Of a stretch of 64,000 nt of DNA, positions 59,601 through 64,000 are shown piece after piece; position 1 is the first letter of the stretch; every line of letters starts with the position of its first letter. This DNA is from Toxoplasma gondii ME49 (Eukaryota > Apicomplexa > Conoidasida > Eucoccidiorida > Sarcocystidae). Under the pieces are notes generated by a model. The model saw only the letters and a program-made list of their open reading frames with translations, did no database searches and was not told the origin of the DNA. A program made the translations under genes and the position numbers. The stretch is from positions 4,550,212 through 4,614,211 of the forward strand of contig NC_031478.1 in NCBI RefSeq assembly GCF_000006565.2, in the 5' to 3' direction.

Positions 59601-62600
59601 ATTAATGCGCCAATTCCATATCCCCACCTATCTTCGCATAACAAGATAAGTGCAATAGATGGTATAGAACCCATCTCCACGTGTCGATACATATATGACG
59701 ATAATTACAATTTTTCTGGAGGAGCTCCTCTGTACATACACTGCGGGTCGCCCCACTTCACCGCTTTTCGTTGTCTTTTTTGAACAGCACCACGCAGAGC
59801 TTTTTCGCTTCTGCAAGACACTCGGCTGTGCCGCCTGTACAAGAAGTACAGAAGCGTTCCTTCCAGAAACGGAACACTCCGCGCTACTGTCGGCATCGGT
59901 GCAACTCGCAGAAACCGAACGCCGTCACGAAACAGACGGTTCACGATGGTACTAATCGTCTGAACATGGTGGCGAAAAGCTTTTACGAGCAAGCAGTACC
60001 TCGATGGCATCCTGAAGATTCTCAAATTTCTCTGGGTGCTCCGCAGGGTCAGCTGGGCCGCCTGCTCTGCAGCAAAGTTCTTCTTCCTGGGAAAAACAGA
60101 AAAAGGATCTCAGAGTCAGCATTTGTGAGTCTTAACTGAGACGCACCGGTGGACATCTTTGGTCCTTGTGTGGTTTGTACCTCCTGGACGCCTCAGTTCA
60201 AACGAGCGCCTCCACAAGCACATCGACAGCCAAGACCGGATCCTTGGCTGATGTTCTTCCTCTTCTTCCCCTTTTTTTCTCTCTCGACACCCTCGTCCAT
60301 CTGCACGCTGTCACGCGGCTGCTGCTGTCCGTTCTGTCTACATTTGATACATCCACTGTTTATGTGAGAAGCGACCTGAATACAAACTGTACAGATCTGT
60401 CAGTCACTTTGGAAGTCTCCGTCTTAGTGACAGCCTGCATGGAATCCGTAGATCTTCTGCATTAACGACAACGGATTTGATGTTGCTCTACCTGTACTTA
60501 CTGGTGTACAGTTCCGTCTGCCATTGCCGTTGATATACGTGCATCTACGTATATATATACATATACATATATATACATATATATACATATATATATGTAC
60601 GTGCATGTAGGTATATATGAGTGTATGTGGATGTGGTAATATATGTGAAGTTCCGCCTGTGCCCAAAAGAAGAACAAAAAGGGGACCCAAAAGCGAAAGC
60701 ACGGAGAAGAGAATGACGAGCGACAGAAGCAGAGCGGAAGTCCCCGCCGCAAAACGAGACGTTCAGACGTAACGCTGTGCTTGTCCTGTTCGGCGCCTCG
60801 GACGATGTTTTCAACTGCGTTTCTTGGACGACACACACACAGTCAACGTCCTCGAATAAAAGACGTCGCGTCAACAGTCTCTGATGCCGCGTACACGTCT
60901 CATCGGAATTCAGCGATAGTTCAGAAACGAGATGAAACCTCCGACCGACTGGGGTTGTGGGTGGCATGCCTGGCATGCTTTGGAGCGTCCACGGTTCGCA
61001 CAGAGACATCTTTTCCCCTCCTCGGAACGCAGCCTTGCACAGAGAGACTCAGAGCGTCGACGGCAAACGCGAGAGCATCTGAGGGAGCAGCTCACTTTTC
61101 TCTGAGAGTCGCTTTTCTGTCTTTTGTCTCCTTTGCTCTGCTTCTTCCAAAGGGCATCTCGCCACTTCTGCACGCATGCACTCGCACGACTGGGCGCGTA
61201 GCTCCGGGCAAACAGAGCCGCCTCTGGGAATCGCTCGGCCGCCCAGAGCACCTGTGAAAAGAGGAAAACATGGACATCAAAAAGTACAAAAATGGCATTG
61301 CCAGTGCAGACTTACAGAACCTGCGGATCCAGATACCCTTCAGAAAGGCACCTCTGCATGTACGTATACGCGTCCACGCCCATGCACATCTAGATGTATG
61401 GACATACGCATAGACACACATTTGTACAGAGAAGTATAAATTTGTATTTACAAGAATGGCTGCATGTAAATAAAAAGAGGAAAGAAGCAAGACACCTAAT
61501 TATACAGGCGCGCACTGTAGACATGTCATCATGTGTATAGACAATTCCACTCATACCATCCTCGACTTGTGAAGTAAAGTACACAAGAATATCAAAGAGG
61601 TTGTTGCAGCACGCAACATCCTAGATTCGTATCCTGTTGTGACATTTTTAGACAGTCACAATACGACTATGTGCACGTAAACAAGTCTATGTGACAGACC
61701 TAGACATAGAGAGACATATATCGAGATGGATGCATATATAGAGACGTATACACATAGACAGATACACACATATATTAATATACATAAATATGTAAATGCA
61801 CACATACAATTTTGTGAAGAGTGAGACAAAGTTGCATGCTTACATCGACACAGTTGTCGACGCGCTGACAGAGCGCATAGGCGAGAAACGCCACAGTAAA
61901 GTTTTTATCTTTGAGAGCCTCAGCTGCGACGTTCAGCAGCCTTGGGGCGTCTCCGCTGGCGGAGTAGAGCAGGAGCAGCGAGTGGTGATCCCGGCACTCC
62001 TGAAGGAAAGGGGAATTGCACGCAGGTGGAGAACGAGTGGCGTCCACACAGGGCGAACCCCAGAGCAGTCCACGCTGACGCCATCAGCAGAAATTCGAAA
62101 AAATTCAGAGAAACCGAGAAAGGCGAAAGAAACAGAGCAGACTGGCGTCGCAAAAGCCATGCCCCCCTGAGGCACCTGCTGCCTTTCACCTCTACCGGTC
62201 AAGACAAGGAAACCTTCGCGGCTGGGAGAAGTTCCAAAACCTTGTATTTGGAAGAGGAAACGAAGGGGGATCGGTAGGCAAGAAATTCCTCTGAAGGCGA
62301 GAAGATTTCAGAGAAACAAATGCGAGTTTCGGAACTCACGTGGAAGCAAGAGGCTGCCAAGGGCAAATGCCCCGTCTCAAGGGCCATGTCGCCCAGACGC
62401 TTCCACCGAGCCACGACCGTCCCCGGCTCTGTCGAAGATTTGCTCGTCGACCGCACCAGCTCGGCGCACTGAGAAGGAAGACGAAAGAGGAAAGAGGAAA
62501 CAGGAGATACTTTGCTCAGGCGAGGACACTGGACACAGAGCATGTCGATAGCTGACCCTGAAAGATAAACTGCCTTTTGAAGAGGCATGGACATTCCTCG

Positions 62601-64000
62601 CCAGAACGAAGCGTGTACAGACCAAGTTGCGTGTCTGTGGTACTGCAGCAGTGTCTACCAGAGGGCAAGAGACACCCCCTTTAGGATGTCCATGAAGAAG
62701 GAAGGCGAGAGGAAATGAGAGAAAGCCTTACAGTTTGCAGGCGACCCAGAGACAGGGCGACGTCGAAGCGCAGCTGCTCATCTCGCGCGAGTCTTAGAGC
62801 CTCTTCTTTGTATCTGCGAAAAAGGAAAAACAAGTAGGAACGCAAATGCACCGATGCATGCCAGAAATCCTTTCAAGACTGGCACCTCCTTGATCCGTCA
62901 GTCGAAGTTGAGAAAAGGCCTTCTTCCGGTTTCTCACTTCTCCCTGCTGCTGTTCACTTTCTGCTTCCTCTACGCCCTCGATCCTTTTCCGGAAAAGCAT
63001 TTATCTTTTTCCTTCTACTCGATTCTCACCCTTTTGAGAAAAGGAAACGCGCAGTGCGGTCGTGTAGTTCGACGGGGATACGCGGAAGAAACTCCTCGGC
63101 TGCTTGCAGGTCGCCGCGCGCCATCGCGACCTGCAACGGAAAGACATCCTGCTTTTCTTCGTAAATGGATACTTGATTAAATCTGTCAGATCCACGCGCC
63201 TCTCTTCTCGGAAGTTGACAGAGCTTTCATGAACTTTGCCTGTGTGAGTTGACGCGTCCACGTAGCCCACACGCGATCCGCATGACTGCACAAACCTCCC
63301 CCGAAGGCAATGTCTTCCTCGAGCGCGACCGTTTTTCTCTTGACGATCTAGCGACGTCCGGACGACCGTCGCGGTCACAGTTGCAGTTTCTTCAACGGTG
63401 ACGAGACACGAAACCCAGTCACTGTTTCGTAACATCAGCTGACCCTCCTCCGCCCAGAGAACATACTGGAACACCCAACCAGAAGGTCACCGATGCGTAC
63501 ACTAGGACCTGTCCGCTCTTCCTCCGTACAAAGGCGGCATTAAGAACATAAAGGTCATAGCTAGACCATGTATTGGAATTATCACATTATACGTAGATAC
63601 TGTCTCTGTACAAATGCTCCGCGAACCAGAACTGTATAACTCAAATCGAATAAACAGAGACATCATAGTGCACGTTCAGGGACAGCTGGCGATCCCAGAA
63701 CGTCTTTCCGCGCCGTGTCTGCAGAGGCGAGAGCCGCAGACGGCAAACTCCAAGCGGCAATGGAGACCGGAATCTCGAGCCACACAGGCCTCGCGCCTCG
63801 AGCTGAACAGGAAGCGAAGTCACTGAGACAGAACGGAGAGCTCTTTGCTTCCGCTGTCTTTGCATGCAGACCCACACCCAGAGGCTCCGGCGCACATACC
63901 TTGTACTCGATGAAGGCGACGTGGAGACTGCATGCGCTGAGACCTAGGTCGCGGTCAATCAAGTACAGGCGATTGTGTTCTGGCAGGTACCCGAGGATAA
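56687..64000 (-). CDS. coatomer subunit beta' (beta'-COP), C-terminal part, runs off the window
   Basis: Minus-strand exons, all phase-matched: 63900-64000 (continuing beyond the window), 63030-63130, 62732-62813, 62340-62468, 61844-61999, 61096-61251, 60000-60086, 59097-59216, 58452-58563, 56954-57729 and probably 56687-56755. beta'-COP is a WD40/alpha-solenoid subunit of the COPI coat that drives Golgi-to-ER and intra-Golgi vesicle transport. The visible part is the alpha-solenoid: LPEHNRLYLIDRDLGLSACS, VAMARGDLQAAEEFLPRIP, FDVALSLGRLQT, WKRLGDMALETGHLPLAASC, HSLLLLYSASGDAPRLLNVA and RFPEAALFARSYAPS, each aligning in order with human COPB2 motifs as I remember them (NRLYLGDKELNIVSYSL, DFSMADKVLPTIP, RFELALQLGELK, LLLLATASGN, EAAFLARTYLPS). 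The WD40 N-terminus lies to the right of the window. The C-terminal 300 residues are acidic, Ser/Gly-rich and not conserved. The last exon is uncertain because the intron 56756-56953 is itself open in frame. Confidence 0.92.
59335..59349. repeat. short TA run in beta'-COP intron
   Basis: A short TA run within the intron between exons 59097-59216 and 60000-60086. Confidence 0.7.
60548..60598. repeat. TATACA/TATATG microsatellite in beta'-COP intron
   Basis: An imperfect TATATACATA array between exons 60000-60086 and 61096-61251. Confidence 0.85.
61725..61800. repeat. ATATATAGAGAC/ACATA simple repeat in beta'-COP intron
   Basis: An imperfect A/T/C dinucleotide-rich tract just downstream of exon 61844-61999 on the minus strand. 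Confidence 0.7.

Noticed and set aside
63131..63899. Minus-strand frame 63001-63474 suggesting extra beta'-COP coding
   Set aside because: The flanking exons join directly as EYK|VAMARGD, matching the order in human COPB2, so the stretch is an intron.

Overview
The window looks like nuclear DNA of a tissue-cyst coccidian: Toxoplasma gondii or a very close relative such as Hammondia. The grounds are an SRS (SAG1-related) GPI-anchored surface protein, a rhoptry-type kinase with a signal peptide, genes rich in short introns with pyrimidine-rich acceptors, long Ser/Glu/Arg low-complexity tracts in nuclear proteins, and frequent TA microsatellites and TGCATGC words in introns and spacers. There is no sign of bacterial or organellar DNA. 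I saw no tRNA, rRNA, CRISPR array or intact transposon.

Layout. Positions 1-8.0 kb hold three secretory-pathway, host-interface genes: an SRS protein (minus, 503-1660), a secreted protein with an Arg-rich amphipathic segment and an RRL (TEXEL-like) motif (plus, 3720-4838), and a two-exon rhoptry-family kinase (minus, 6170-7969). From 10.6 to 26.7 kb a single 19-exon plus-strand model encodes a giant Tousled-like kinase (about 2073 aa). Its kinase domain is unambiguous, and every splice junction I could place keeps frame back to an ATG at 10571. At 29.3-32.0 kb is a two-exon minus-strand gene for a one-pass membrane protein. At 34.1-34.6 kb there is a weakly supported small gene. At 35.7-40.9 kb is a three-exon Ser/Arg/Glu-rich nuclear-type protein. 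At 43.6-48.5 kb an 8-exon minus-strand gene encodes uridine phosphorylase fused to a roughly 465-residue Ser-rich N-terminal extension. At 52.6-53.4 kb is an intronless two-TM protein (minus). At 55.2-56.1 kb are the last three exons of a small plus-strand membrane protein. From 56.7 kb to the right edge, and running off it, are the 3' exons of coatomer beta'-COP (minus strand).

The genes do not form a pathway. The left 8 kb is a cluster of host-facing secreted or surface proteins. The rest is housekeeping: chromatin-type kinase, pyrimidine salvage, COPI vesicle coat. Neighbouring pairs are mostly divergent or convergent with 0.5-4 kb spacers, in which I see microsatellites and short non-convincing ORFs.

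Most multi-exon models were built by hand from GT/AG junctions, phase agreement and family resemblance. No alignment or transcript data were available.
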